Shown in pieces: positions 26,133 to 33,374 of a DNA stretch of 64,000 nt. How positions within the stretch are numbered: position 1 is the first letter of the stretch; each line of letters starts with the position of its first letter. Under the pieces are notes generated by a model, which did no database searches, had not been told where the DNA came from, and saw only the letters and a program-made list of their open reading frames with translations. The position numbers and the translations under genes are program-made. Source of the stretch: Christensenellaceae bacterium (lineage in GTDB: Bacteria; Bacillota; Clostridia; Christensenellales; Aristaeellaceae); the NCBI GenBank assembly GCA_022510815.1, contig JAFLST010000005.1, positions 16,353-80,352 on the forward strand. Reading direction: 5' to 3'.

Positions 26133-26161
26133 ATTATACCTTTTTCCCCCGGCGAACGCAA
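26133..26161 (-). promoter_or_regulatory. predicted promoter of the priA-def-fmt-rsmB-rlmN-prpC-prkC-rsgA-rpe operon
   Basis: On the minus strand TTGCGT (26161-26156), a 17-base spacer and TATAAT (26138-26133). Transcription would begin near 26126, leaving a leader of about 25 to 30 bases before GTG 26098. Confidence 0.6.
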
Positions 26162-26205
26162 GCATCATTTCGGCAGGATCATGCATGCCCCCGGACAAAG
26201 AAAAG

Positions 26206-26243
26206 CGCCGGACTCAGCCGCAAGGCCAAATCCAGCGATCTTG
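26206..26243 (+). repeat. 38-base direct repeat, left copy
   Basis: Begins CGCCGGACTCAGCC and ends CAGCGATCTTG; identical to 26438-26475. The 194 bases between hold repeat copy B. Confidence 0.9.
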
Positions 26244-26430
26244 GCTACCCAAAACCCCGGGTGGCGTCGGAGGGCTCGCAAGCCATCCGACTTCAATCAA
26301 AAACTGACGACATGCGCGTCAGCTTTTGCATTTTTCAATCGAAAAATTTCCTTGCAGGCAGGGGCAGTCTGGCATCGGACTGACCATGCCTGCAAAACTC
26401 GAAAAGGTGGCTCCGCCACTTTTTCGACAC
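26244..26430 (+). repeat. structured dispersed repeat, copy B (complete)
   Basis: P1: GTCGGA/TCCGAC with GGCT/AGCC (26266-26291). P2: CTGACG/CGTCAG (26304-26322). P3: an 18-base stem (26352-26369 with 26378-26395, 16 of 18 paired) with loop TGGCATCG. The P1 segment is nearly identical to copy A at 7281-7306 read on minus, with a paired change GGTT/AACC to GGCT/AGCC. Confidence 0.75.
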
Positions 26431-26437
26431 GCAAAAA

Positions 26438-26475
26438 CGCCGGACTCAGCCGCAAGGCCAAATCCAGCGATCTTG
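26438..26475 (+). repeat. 38-base direct repeat, right copy
   Basis: Exact copy of 26206-26243, placed just after repeat copy B and before the stop of the minus-strand TAXI gene. Confidence 0.9.
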
Positions 26476-26502
26476 TCTGATGAGCAGTCCAAAGGGGTTC
26501 GG

Positions 26503-27459
26503 TCACTTAGTGGGAACGGTGAGGCCCCTCTCCCTGAAATAGCGGGCCGCGCCGGGATGGTAGGGCACGTCGGTGACGGAGGCGGCGAAGTCAAGGCTCA
26601 CTTCCTTGGTCTTGTCGTGCTCAAGGGTGCCCAGATTGTTGAAGACAGCGGAAATGAAGTTATACACGTCCTCCTCGCTGGCGGAGTCCCTGACGATCAC
26701 GACCGCGCTGATGCCCACCGTGATCACATCCTCAAGCGTGTCGTAGACCTCGAAGCCGATGGTATTCTTGGCGTAATAAGGCGAGGAGGCGACCAGCGCG
26801 CTGATGTGCTCGTCATCCAGGCTGACCAGATACGCGTCGTTGGTCTGTGTCAGGGAGGTGACGGCGTTGGTGGGTGCGCCGGCGACCACGAATCCGGCGT
26901 CGATCTCACCCTCCCGGAGGGCCTCGATCGTTTTGCTGAAGTCATAGAAGGCGGGAGCGATGTCGGCTTCCGTCAAGCCGTAGACGCCCAGAATGTCCAT
27001 GGCGTTGTAGTACACGCCGGAACCCGTCGCGCCGATGGAGACGCGCTTGCCCGCCAGATCGGCGACGCTCTTGATGGAAGGATCGAGGGTGACGATCTGA
27101 ACCTGCTCCAGATACATGGCTGCCACGGCGGAAAAGTTGGTCACGGCTCCGGTCTCCGTAAACAGGCGGGTCCCGTTGTAGCCGTAGGCCATGACGTCGG
27201 ACTGGACAAAGGCGATATCGGCTTCACCGGCCTTCAGGGCCTCGATATTGGACTGGGAACCGTTGGAGGAGACGACCGTGACCTGCGTGTCCGTGGTGTC
27301 GCTGACCTTCGCGCCCATGACGGTGCCAAAGGCGAAATAAGTGCCGGTCTCGCTGCCGGTGGAAAAGGTCAGGCTGCCGCTTGTGTCGGGCTCCTTTCCG
27401 CAGGCGGTGAGCATCAGGATCATCATAAGTGCCAGAATCAGCACAAACACCCGTTTCAT
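26503..27459 (-). CDS. TAXI-family TRAP transporter solute-binding lipoprotein
   Basis: 318 residues. A lipoprotein signal (LILALMMILMLTACGKEP, Cys about residue 20) anchors it outside the membrane. The TAXI family is shown by LTFSTGSETGTYFAFGTVMGAKV, SNGSQSNIEALKAGEADIAFVQSDV, KRVSIGATGSGVYYNA and the C-terminal YHPGAARYFRERGL. TAXI proteins bind small acids such as glutamate or other carboxylates and pass them to TRAP membrane proteins. No DctM/DctQ-type permease is in the window, so it is an orphan here or its membrane part is elsewhere. Confidence 0.9.
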   Translation of the reverse strand: MKRVFVLILALMMILMLTACGKEPDTSGSLTFSTGSETGTYFAFGTVMGAKVSDTTDTQVTVVSSNGSQSNIEALKAGEADIAFVQSDVMAYGYNGTRLFTETGAVTNFSAVAAMYLEQVQIVTLDPSIKSVADLAGKRVSIGATGSGVYYNAMDILGVYGLTEADIAPAFYDFSKTIEALREGEIDAGFVVAGAPTNAVTSLTQTNDAYLVSLDDEHISALVASSPYYAKNTIGFEVYDTLEDVITVGISAVVIVRDSASEEDVYNFISAVFNNLGTLEHDKTKEVSLDFAASVTDVPYHPGAARYFRERGLTVPTK

Positions 27460-27521
27460 CTTGAGCTACTCCTTTTAGACAGATGGGTTCGGCCGGCGTG
27501 CCTTTTTCTGTCTATTCTCTG

Positions 27522-27550
27522 ATTATACCGCAAGGAAGCCCGTTTTACAA
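27522..27550 (-). promoter_or_regulatory. predicted promoter of the TAXI gene
   Basis: On the minus strand TTGTAA (27550-27545), a 17-base spacer and TATAAT (27527-27522). Confidence 0.65.
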
Positions 27551-27654
27551 GTCTTTACTGGAAAATTGATGAATAACACGCTGTTTGTCCGGGCTATCCG
27601 GCTCCCGGAGGCGCCCTCGCGGATCTGGTTGACGGTCATCGAGCCGCCCCGCGC

Positions 27655-27703
27655 CGCGGAAAAGCAAACAGGGACACGGCGCGCTGACGGACGGCCATGT
27701 CCC
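27655..27703 (-). terminator. predicted terminator after the VOC gene
   Basis: GGGACA pairs with TGTCCC (27671-27676 with 27698-27703), extended by GG/CC past a mismatch. On the minus strand it is followed by a T-rich run (TGTTTGCTTTTCC). Confidence 0.45.
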
Positions 27704-27726
27704 CGCATCCGGCTCCAATCCGGCTT

Positions 27727-28149
27727 TTATCGCTCTGTCTGCTCGGTCATGATGCCCCAGCGGATGCCGAACCTGTCGACAAAAACAACCCGGCACGAGC
27801 TGTAGGGCGTGGCTTCCATGGGATAGATGGTCCTGCTCCCTTCCTTCATGACCTCATAGGCCCGCCGCACCTCTTCCTTCGTGTCGCACATGATCGTGAG
27901 GAAATTGGAGTAGCACGTCTGGAAGTCAATGTTCACGTTGTCGCTCATGATGATTCTCTGGCCGCCCAGCAGGAGCTCCGAATGATAGACATACTCCTTC
28001 TGATGCTCCCTCAGCAGCGGATTGTAGTCAGGGTCATTGGCTTCGCCGTAGGTCGTCAGGCAGGTGATCCTTCCGCCAAAGGCCTTCTCATACAGGTGAA
28101 TCGCTTCCCGGCATTGGCCGCCGAAATTCAGCGTGGGCACAAAATGCAT
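27727..28149 (-). CDS. VOC superfamily (PhnB/glyoxalase-like) protein
   Basis: 140 residues, the usual length for PhnB-type VOC proteins. The opening MHFVPTLNFGGQCREAIHLYEKAFGG is the family hallmark; ELLLGGQRIIMSDN and VVFVDRFGIRWGIMT complete the second half. Members include bleomycin or fosfomycin-resistance-like and demethylubiquinone-like proteins, but most PhnB-like ones have no known activity. ATG 28149 follows AGGGGAGAAC; a minus-strand TATAAT lies about 65 bases upstream. It stands alone. Confidence 0.85.
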   Translation of the reverse strand: MHFVPTLNFGGQCREAIHLYEKAFGGRITCLTTYGEANDPDYNPLLREHQKEYVYHSELLLGGQRIIMSDNVNIDFQTCYSNFLTIMCDTKEEVRRAYEVMKEGSRTIYPMEATPYSSCRVVFVDRFGIRWGIMTEQTER

Positions 28150-28212
28150 GTCTGTTCTCCCCTTCATTCGCGTGCTGTCACGTCCCCTCGCCGCGGGAAC
28201 GGACGCCTGTTC

Positions 28213-28241
28213 ATTATACATCAGGCGCTCCCGCCGTCTTG
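28213..28241 (-). promoter_or_regulatory. possible promoter of the VOC gene
   Basis: Perfect TATAAT on the minus strand (28218-28213); the -35 at 17 bases is poor (CAAGAC). Confidence 0.35.
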
Positions 28242-28289
28242 TAAAAAAACGACAGGCCGATTCCACGGGCCCGGGCGACGCTTCCCGGC

Positions 28290-28318
28290 AAAAAACCCCT
28301 CCGGTCGCCCGGAGGAGT
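28290..28318 (-). terminator. predicted terminator after the glycosyltransferase
   Basis: On the minus strand CTCCTCCGG, loop GCGA, CCGGAGGGG, then TTTTTT: a 9-base stem with one G-T pair and a clean U-run, about 115 bases past the stop at 28433. Confidence 0.75.
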
Positions 28319-28432
28319 TCTGATGGCGTCTGGAGAGCGGCTTACTTCCTGTAGCCGCACTTGTAGGATTTGTTTCTATGATACCGCACAATGCCGGAAC
28401 TGAAACACCCGCGGGCAAAACCCTTTTGACCC

Positions 28433-29209
28433 TCACCATTTCCAGCCCCAGAGGTTGAAATATTTGATCGTGCTCATGACGTGACGCATCACGCCGCCGA
28501 GGGTGTGGGCGCTGTCCCGGCTCCACGCGTGGGTGATGATCATATCGGGGTGGTAGACGATCGCGCCCTTGCGCAGCACCCGGCGGCTGAGGTCGGAGTC
28601 CTCATGATACATGAAGAAGCGCTTGTCGAACCCGCCGATCTGCTGGAAATAGGCCGTGCGGATGAGCATGAAGCACCCCGTGGCGAACTCCACGCAGGTG
28701 GGCATGGTGATGCTCGCCCCGGCCAGCGTATAGTCCGCCCGCCACTGGGCAAACCGCCCGCCCAGCCGCTCCAGCTTGCCGCCTAACAGATACCGCACTG
28801 TCGGCGCGCGCTTGGGCAGATACTGCACCGTGCCGTCCTCGTTGAGCACATGGGGGGTCAGCACCGCCACGTCCGGGTGCGCGTCCATGTACTGCACCAT
28901 CCGGGAGAGCAGGTCCGGCGGGAAGGTCACGTCCGGGTTGCAGACCAGATGATAGCGGGACTGCAGGTTGTTCAGCACCGCGTTGTGCCCGCCGCCGTAG
29001 CCCATGTTGCGCCCCTGCGGCAGATAGGTCGCGCCCTGACACTGCCAGAGAATCTTCTGCCCCATGCTGTCCTGCGGCGAGTTATCCACGATATACAGCT
29101 GCAGCATGATGTCCGAATCCTGCAGGCACTGCACCGTTTTCAGCACCTGCGCGCCGGAATGGTACAGCACGATGCAGGCGGACAGGATGGGATTGGTCAA
29201 ATACGGCAT
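28433..29209 (-). CDS. glycosyltransferase family 2 (rhamnosyltransferase-like)
   Basis: 258 residues. GT-A fold: LSACIVLYHSG, the nucleotide-binding YIVDNSPQDSM, RNMGYGGGHNAVL, and the NPDVTF motif that provides the DxD-type metal site. MLIRTAYFQQIGGFDKRFFMYHEDSDLSRR is the acceptor-side signature of WbbL-like enzymes. It transfers a sugar, often rhamnose, to a cell-surface polymer from the cytoplasmic face. ATG 29209 follows GGAGGGAG. No other envelope-sugar genes adjoin it. Confidence 0.88.
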   Translation of the reverse strand: MPYLTNPILSACIVLYHSGAQVLKTVQCLQDSDIMLQLYIVDNSPQDSMGQKILWQCQGATYLPQGRNMGYGGGHNAVLNNLQSRYHLVCNPDVTFPPDLLSRMVQYMDAHPDVAVLTPHVLNEDGTVQYLPKRAPTVRYLLGGKLERLGGRFAQWRADYTLAGASITMPTCVEFATGCFMLIRTAYFQQIGGFDKRFFMYHEDSDLSRRVLRKGAIVYHPDMIITHAWSRDSAHTLGGVMRHVMSTIKYFNLWGWKW

Positions 29210-29268
29210 ACGCTCCCTCCGGAATTCGATCAGATGGCACAGCCTCAAACGACGTTCGCTTCCCTGCT

Positions 29269-29297
29269 ATTGTACTCGCAAACGCGCGATTTGTCCA
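29269..29297 (-). promoter_or_regulatory. predicted promoter of the glycosyltransferase
   Basis: On the minus strand TGGACA (29297-29292), a 17-base spacer and TACAAT (29274-29269). Divergent from the GntR promoter. Confidence 0.6.
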
Positions 29298-29303
29298 TAA
29301 AGG

Positions 29304-29369
29304 TGTGGAAATTTGTCAGCGGAGAGGCTGCGAAAAAGCGCCTTTGCACCACAAAGTTGTGGAAATTTG
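29304..29369. promoter_or_regulatory. direct repeats TGTGGAAATTTG before the GntR gene (possible operator)
   Basis: TGTGGAAATTTG at 29304-29315 and again at 29358-29369, 54 bases apart. The second copy overlaps the -35 of the GntR promoter, the first lies just upstream of the divergent glycosyltransferase promoter. It could be the GntR protein's own site. Confidence 0.45.
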
Positions 29370-29388
29370 CCGCCCGGCATGCTATACT
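29360..29388 (+). promoter_or_regulatory. predicted promoter of the GntR gene
   Basis: TGGAAA (29360-29365), a 17-base spacer and TATACT (29383-29388), 26 bases before the ATG. Confidence 0.5.
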
Positions 29389-29414
29389 GGAGGCATTGAC
29401 GGAGGTGGATTGCC

Positions 29415-30128
29415 ATGACTACGCCCGCACTGACCCACGACAGCGCCAGCCCGCTCTACAGGCAGCTCATGCAGCGGCTGCGCGCGGATATCTCCGGCGG
29501 GGTGTACCCTGCCCACAGCCGCATCCCCTCCGAGCAGGAGCTGTGCGAGACCTACGGGGTCAGCCGCGTCACGGTGCGCAAGGCGCTGGGCGAGCTGACG
29601 CAGGAGGGGCTGCTCAAGCGCCAGCAGGGCAAGGGCACCTTTGTGTGCATCCCGCGGCTCTACTCCGACCTCAAGGACGTCAACAGCTTCCACGCCGCCT
29701 GCCGCCTGATGGGCTGCCAGCCCGGCGCCCGGCTGATCCACGCGCAGCTCGTCCGCGCCGGCGAGGAGGACCTCGGAAAGCTCGGCTGCCCGGACCCGCA
29801 GGTGGTGGAGATCACGCGCCTGCGCCTCGCCGACGACATGCCCGTGATGCTGGAGACGAACCGCTTCCCGCTCTCCTACGCGTGGCTGCTGGAGGAGACC
29901 CTCTCCGGCTCGCTCTACGCGCTGCTGGAGGCGCGGGGCATTCTGGCCAGCCGGGGCATCCACGAGATCTCCCTGACCTACGCCACCGCCGCGCAGGCAA
30001 GGCTCCTGACCGTTGACCCCGGCAGCGCCCTGATGCGCCTCGATCAGGTCATCTACGACCAGCACGACCGCCCGCTGCACACCTCGCATCAGGTGATCCG
30101 CGGCGACCGGTTCACCTTCCAAATCTGA
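29415..30128 (+). CDS. GntR-family transcriptional regulator (HutC/UTRA subfamily)
   Basis: 237 residues. The winged helix (about 8-75: SPLYRQLMQRLRADISGGVYP, IPSEQELCETYGVSRVTVRKAL, EGLLKRQQGKGTFV) is followed by a UTRA effector domain (LGCPDPQVVEITRLRLADD, MLETNRFPLSYAW, HTSHQVIRGDRFTFQI). HutC-type members usually sense sugars or amino acids. The next two genes follow within 13 and 20 bases, so it may regulate its own operon. Confidence 0.9.
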   Translation: MTTPALTHDSASPLYRQLMQRLRADISGGVYPAHSRIPSEQELCETYGVSRVTVRKALGELTQEGLLKRQQGKGTFVCIPRLYSDLKDVNSFHAACRLMGCQPGARLIHAQLVRAGEEDLGKLGCPDPQVVEITRLRLADDMPVMLETNRFPLSYAWLLEETLSGSLYALLEARGILASRGIHEISLTYATAAQARLLTVDPGSALMRLDQVIYDQHDRPLHTSHQVIRGDRFTFQI

Positions 30129-30141
30129 CGGAGGAGATACC

Positions 30142-30897
30142 ATGCGACTGATTTTTGTGCGGCACGCCGAGCCGGACTACGTCCACGATTCCCTGACCGA
30201 AAAGGGCCGCGTGGAGGCCGAGATTCTCTCCGCCCGGCTGTGCAGGGTCGACGTGAAGAACTACTATGTCTCGCCCATGGGCCGCGCCCGGGAAACCGCC
30301 GCCTACACCCTTGACAAGCTGGGCCGCACCGCCGAGGTGATGCCATGGCTGGCGGAGTTCCGGGGCCACAGCTTCGACCCCTTCGCGGGCCACGACCGCA
30401 TCCCGTGGGACTACCGGCCCCTCGAGTGGATGCACCGCCCCCTGCTCTGGGACGTGAACCACTGGACGGAGGACGAGCTGACCCGCTCCGGCACCACCGA
30501 CGCCATCTGGCGGGAGACCTGCGAGGGCATCGACGCGCTGCTTGCCCGGCATGGCTACGTCCGCGACGGCGGCATCTACCGCTGCGAGGACAACCGCCCC
30601 GACACGCTGATGTTCTTCTGCCACTTCGGCATCTCCATGGCGGTGATGGGCCACCTGACGGGCATCTCGCCGATGGTTTTGTGGCAGTGCTTCTCCGCGC
30701 TGCCCTCGTCGGTCACCACCCTCGTCACCGAGGAGCGGATCAAGGGCGAGGTCATCTTCCGCTGCATGCAGCTGGGCGACCTGTCCCACCTCTACGCCGC
30801 CGGGGAGCGCCCCTCCACCGCGGGCCAGTATCCCGAGTGCTATACCGGCATCGACTCCACCGAGCCGCCGGAGTGGGCCGCGAAAAAGAAGAAGTAA
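30142..30897 (+). CDS. histidine phosphatase superfamily protein
   Basis: 251 residues. The catalytic RHAE motif is in IFVRHAEPDY, the second Arg in SPMGRARETA, and a late His in FFCHFGISMAVMG, matching phosphoglycerate-mutase-like phosphatases. The middle (DELTRSGTTDAIWRE) fits no substrate group I can name. GGAGGAG precedes the ATG. It is in an apparent operon with the GntR regulator and a GNAT protein. Confidence 0.85.
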   Translation: MRLIFVRHAEPDYVHDSLTEKGRVEAEILSARLCRVDVKNYYVSPMGRARETAAYTLDKLGRTAEVMPWLAEFRGHSFDPFAGHDRIPWDYRPLEWMHRPLLWDVNHWTEDELTRSGTTDAIWRETCEGIDALLARHGYVRDGGIYRCEDNRPDTLMFFCHFGISMAVMGHLTGISPMVLWQCFSALPSSVTTLVTEERIKGEVIFRCMQLGDLSHLYAAGERPSTAGQYPECYTGIDSTEPPEWAAKKKK

Positions 30898-30917
30898 TCC
30901 CCCTCAGGAGGAAGCTT

Positions 30918-31454
30918 ATGCAAATCAAAAAGCCGCTCGAGGGCGAGCGGATCACGATACGCGATTATCGCCGGGAGGACCAGCCCGCCATCACCGGGAT
31001 GTGGTTTGACCCGGTCAACGGGCAATACATGATCGATCCCACGGCGGACTATGTGGACGACTGGTACCGCACGGCGCTGGAGGAGATGGAGGACAACCCG
31101 GAGGGCTATTACCTCGCCGTCTTGCTCCGCGGCACGGACAGGGTCATCGGCTCCTGCTGCATGTTCCCCGATGAAACGCGCGAGTGCTGGGACATCGGCT
31201 ACTGCGTGCACAGGGAGTTCTGGCGCAGGGGCGTCGGCACGGAGCTGGTGGGGCTGCTCATCGGCTGGATTCGCGCCCACGGCGGCACGCAGATCACCGC
31301 CGAGGTCGCCAAGGACAACGTCGGCTCCAACCGGCTGCTGCGGCACTACGGCTTTCAGGTGCTGCGGGAGGCGAGTTTCGATAAGTACCACATGGGCATC
31401 ACCTTCGAGAGCTACATCTACGGGCTGCGGCTGGACGATTCCTCCGCGGAGTAG
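30918..31454 (+). CDS. GNAT-family N-acetyltransferase
   Basis: 178 residues. The acetyl-CoA loop is REFWRRGVGTELV (R/Q-x-x-G-x-G), preceded by WDIGYCVHR and followed by NVGSNRLLRHYGFQV, as in RimJ/RimL-like enzymes. ATG 30918 lies 7 bases after AGGAGG. The substrate could be a small molecule or a protein N-terminus. It converges on the B6 kinase with a 9-base gap. Confidence 0.88.
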   Translation: MQIKKPLEGERITIRDYRREDQPAITGMWFDPVNGQYMIDPTADYVDDWYRTALEEMEDNPEGYYLAVLLRGTDRVIGSCCMFPDETRECWDIGYCVHREFWRRGVGTELVGLLIGWIRAHGGTQITAEVAKDNVGSNRLLRHYGFQVLREASFDKYHMGITFESYIYGLRLDDSSAE

Positions 31455-31463
31455 CCCCCGTCC

Positions 31464-32303
31464 TCACAGCCCCAGCGCCCGGATCAGCCCCGGCAGCGCC
31501 TGTTCAAAAGCGGCCCCGTACCGAAGCGGCAGGCCGTTTTTCAGCGTGCGGAGCATCGCGTCGTGGGTGAAGTCGACGGCGATCCGCGTGGCCTCGGAGG
31601 TGCTCTTTCCGCAGAGCATCGCGCCCATCAGCGCGCTGGCGAACACGTCGCCCGTGCCGTAGAAGACCTGCGACAGATGCTCCGCGCCCGCGTAGGAGAA
31701 GGTTCCGTCCGCCGCGCAGAAGCCCGCCGCGCCGAACAGACCGTCCCGCCTCACGCCCGTGATGATCGCCTGCCCGCAGCCGTACCTCGCCGCGAGGCCC
31801 TCCAGCAGCCGCTTGACCGCGCTTTTGTCCGGCTCCGGGTCGTAGGGCGCGTCCATGAGGATACACGCCTCGGTCAGGTTGGGCACGATCACGTCCGCCA
31901 GGCGGCAGAGCTGGCCCATCTCCGCGGCCATCGCGTCGGTGTAGGTCGCGTAGAGCCGCCCCTGATCGGCCATCACCGGGTCGACCAGCGTCAGTCCCCC
32001 CGGCCCGCGATAGCGCTCGATCACGCTGCCCACCAGCTCGATCTGCTCAAAGGAGCCCAGAAAGCCGCTGTACACCCCGTCGAAGCGCAGCGGCAGGGTC
32101 GCGAAATGGTCGAGGATGCCGCGCATCTCCCCCGTCAGGTCGAGGCAGGTGTAGCCCGTGAACTCCCCGGTGTGGGTCGAGAGCAGCGCCGTCGGCAGCG
32201 CGGACGCGTGGATGCCGCAGGCCGAGAGGATCGGCACCGCCACCGTCAGCGAACAGCGGCCCACGCAGGACAGATCGTTGATCGCAAGGACTTGCTTCTG
32301 CAA
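31464..32303 (-). CDS. pyridoxamine/pyridoxal kinase (PdxY-type ribokinase family)
   Basis: 279 residues. Vitamin B6 salvage kinase making pyridoxal phosphate from its precursor with ATP. The signature VLAINDLSCVGRCSLTVAVPIL at the N terminus, TLVDPVMADQGRLY, and the anion hole and catalytic base GTGDVFASALMG are typical of the clostridial pyridoxamine kinases. The start is a TTG: AAAAGGAG lies 9 bases upstream and no ATG fits. Confidence 0.88.
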   Translation of the reverse strand: MQKQVLAINDLSCVGRCSLTVAVPILSACGIHASALPTALLSTHTGEFTGYTCLDLTGEMRGILDHFATLPLRFDGVYSGFLGSFEQIELVGSVIERYRGPGGLTLVDPVMADQGRLYATYTDAMAAEMGQLCRLADVIVPNLTEACILMDAPYDPEPDKSAVKRLLEGLAARYGCGQAIITGVRRDGLFGAAGFCAADGTFSYAGAEHLSQVFYGTGDVFASALMGAMLCGKSTSEATRIAVDFTHDAMLRTLKNGLPLRYGAAFEQALPGLIRALGL

Positions 32304-32382
32304 TGGGATGGTCTCCTTTTCTTATTCTTCAGCAGACAAGACGGCGAACAGGTGCCCCCCTGCCCGCCGCTGTTTCATCGCT

Positions 32383-32399
32383 GCGCCAGCGTCTGGCGC
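32383..32399. other. short perfect hairpin before the B6 kinase
   Basis: GCGCCAG, loop CGT, CTGGCGC in the leader region between the membrane protein stop and the kinase start; no U-run, role unclear. Confidence 0.3.
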
Positions 32400-32435
32400 C
32401 TGTACAAAGCGGGGATGGTTTTCCCTTCCCCGACC

Positions 32436-33116
32436 TTACCAGTCCGAACTCCAGTTGGTCGCGCCGCTGTCCCAGCTGTCATAGCTGGAGCTGGAGCCCC
32501 AATCATAAGAGTCCCTGCTCTCGTGATAGTAATCGCTGCTCTTGAAGTCCTCCGCGCCATAGGCATCGTCGTACTTTGAGGACAGGTAATAGTCTTTCGG
32601 CTGCTCCGTCCAGTCCGCCGTCCCGCGCCATTGGGTCCATGCGTTCAGCTCATGGCTGAACACATACCAGTCGTTATAATCGTAGTAATAGGTCTGATTC
32701 TGATACTGATAATAGCCCTTCGGCTTCCTGGCGAAGATCGAAACGCTCACGACCACAAGCGCCGCGCAAAGGGCCAGAAACACCGCAAGGATCGCCCGCC
32801 CGGCTTTGTTCTTCTTTTTATCCGGCGCCGCCGCGGCTGCGCCGCGCCGCCTGAGCTCCACCTCCGATTTGAGCTTTTCATACAGCTCGTTCACGGCATA
32901 GGCCTCGTCGGGCCCCTGATAGCGCACGGCGCGGGAGCCGTCATCCTTGTTCTTATAGACGACGCAATCGCCGTTTTCGTCCCGGTAGATGCCAAACGCG
33001 CGGGGCTCGCGGCAGTCCTCGCCGATGAAAAAGCGCATCCTTTCCAAGGGCATGCCCTTTTCAGCGCAGAACGCCTTCAATTCCTCAATGGTCTTTGGTT
33101 TCTCATAGGTCACCAT
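32436..33116 (-). CDS. single-pass membrane protein with Tyr/Ser/Trp-rich tail, function unknown
   Basis: 226 residues. The first 90 are soluble (KPKTIEELKAFCAEKGMPLE, FGIYRDENGDCVVYKNKDDG), followed by a basic linker and one membrane helix (AILAVFLALCAALVVVSVSI). The rest is very rich in Tyr, Asp, Ser and Trp (QNQTYYYDYNDWYVF; DSYDWGSSSSYDSWDSG), probably extracytoplasmic and poorly folded. The N-terminal part is inside, so it may couple an internal domain to an adhesive or wall-facing tail. ATG 33116 follows GGAGGTG. Confidence 0.65.
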   Translation of the reverse strand: MVTYEKPKTIEELKAFCAEKGMPLERMRFFIGEDCREPRAFGIYRDENGDCVVYKNKDDGSRAVRYQGPDEAYAVNELYEKLKSEVELRRRGAAAAAPDKKKNKAGRAILAVFLALCAALVVVSVSIFARKPKGYYQYQNQTYYYDYNDWYVFSHELNAWTQWRGTADWTEQPKDYYLSSKYDDAYGAEDFKSSDYYHESRDSYDWGSSSSYDSWDSGATNWSSDW

Positions 33117-33179
33117 CAGCACCTCCAGCGATGGAATGAGCGGGTTCCAGCAGACAGCCTTCGCCGGTGATTCCCCGTC

Positions 33180-33209
33180 ATTATACTGAATACCGCGCGC
33201 CGTTGTCAA
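33180..33209 (-). promoter_or_regulatory. predicted promoter of the Tyr-rich-tail membrane protein
   Basis: On the minus strand a perfect TTGACA (33209-33204), an 18-base spacer and a perfect TATAAT (33185-33180). A strong promoter. Confidence 0.75.
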
Positions 33210-33304
33210 GGAAAAGGCAGAGCCCGGCAGGAGGAAAGGGGAAACGTCTCGTGCAGCCCTTGCTTTTCCCCTTCTCCGCCGCATTTGTAAATTCTTTGAA
33301 AGCC

Positions 33305-33333
33305 TTGCAATCGCCGCCGCAATTCGCTACAAT
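33305..33333 (+). promoter_or_regulatory. predicted promoter of the L,D-transpeptidase
   Basis: TTGCAA (33305-33310), a 17-base spacer and TACAAT (33328-33333). Confidence 0.65.
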
Positions 33334-33350
33334 AGGATGTGATACGATAA

Positions 33351-33364
33351 CTTTCCGCGGAAAG
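33351..33364. promoter_or_regulatory. 14-base perfect palindrome in the transpeptidase leader
   Basis: CTTTCCGCGGAAAG lies between the predicted transcription start and the ATG, reaching into the AAAGG ribosome binding site. It could be an operator or a translational hairpin. Confidence 0.4.
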
Positions 33365-33374
33365 GCGGTGCGCC

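Larger units (their letters stand above)
26162..26502. other. intergenic repeat cassette between priA promoter and TAXI gene
   Basis: No gene. It holds an exact 38-base direct repeat at both ends and structured repeat copy B between them, plus a GAAAAGGTGG/CCACTTTTTC hairpin at 26401-26424. Confidence 0.7.

Noticed and set aside
26206..26475. CRISPR array
   Set aside because: Only two copies of the 38-base repeat, 194 bases apart, with a structured element between; no regular spacers and no cas genes.
28360..28410. Very short minus-strand peptide ending in a Lys/Cys/Tyr-rich tail near 28350
   Set aside because: Only about 15 codons from a GTG with no ribosome binding site.
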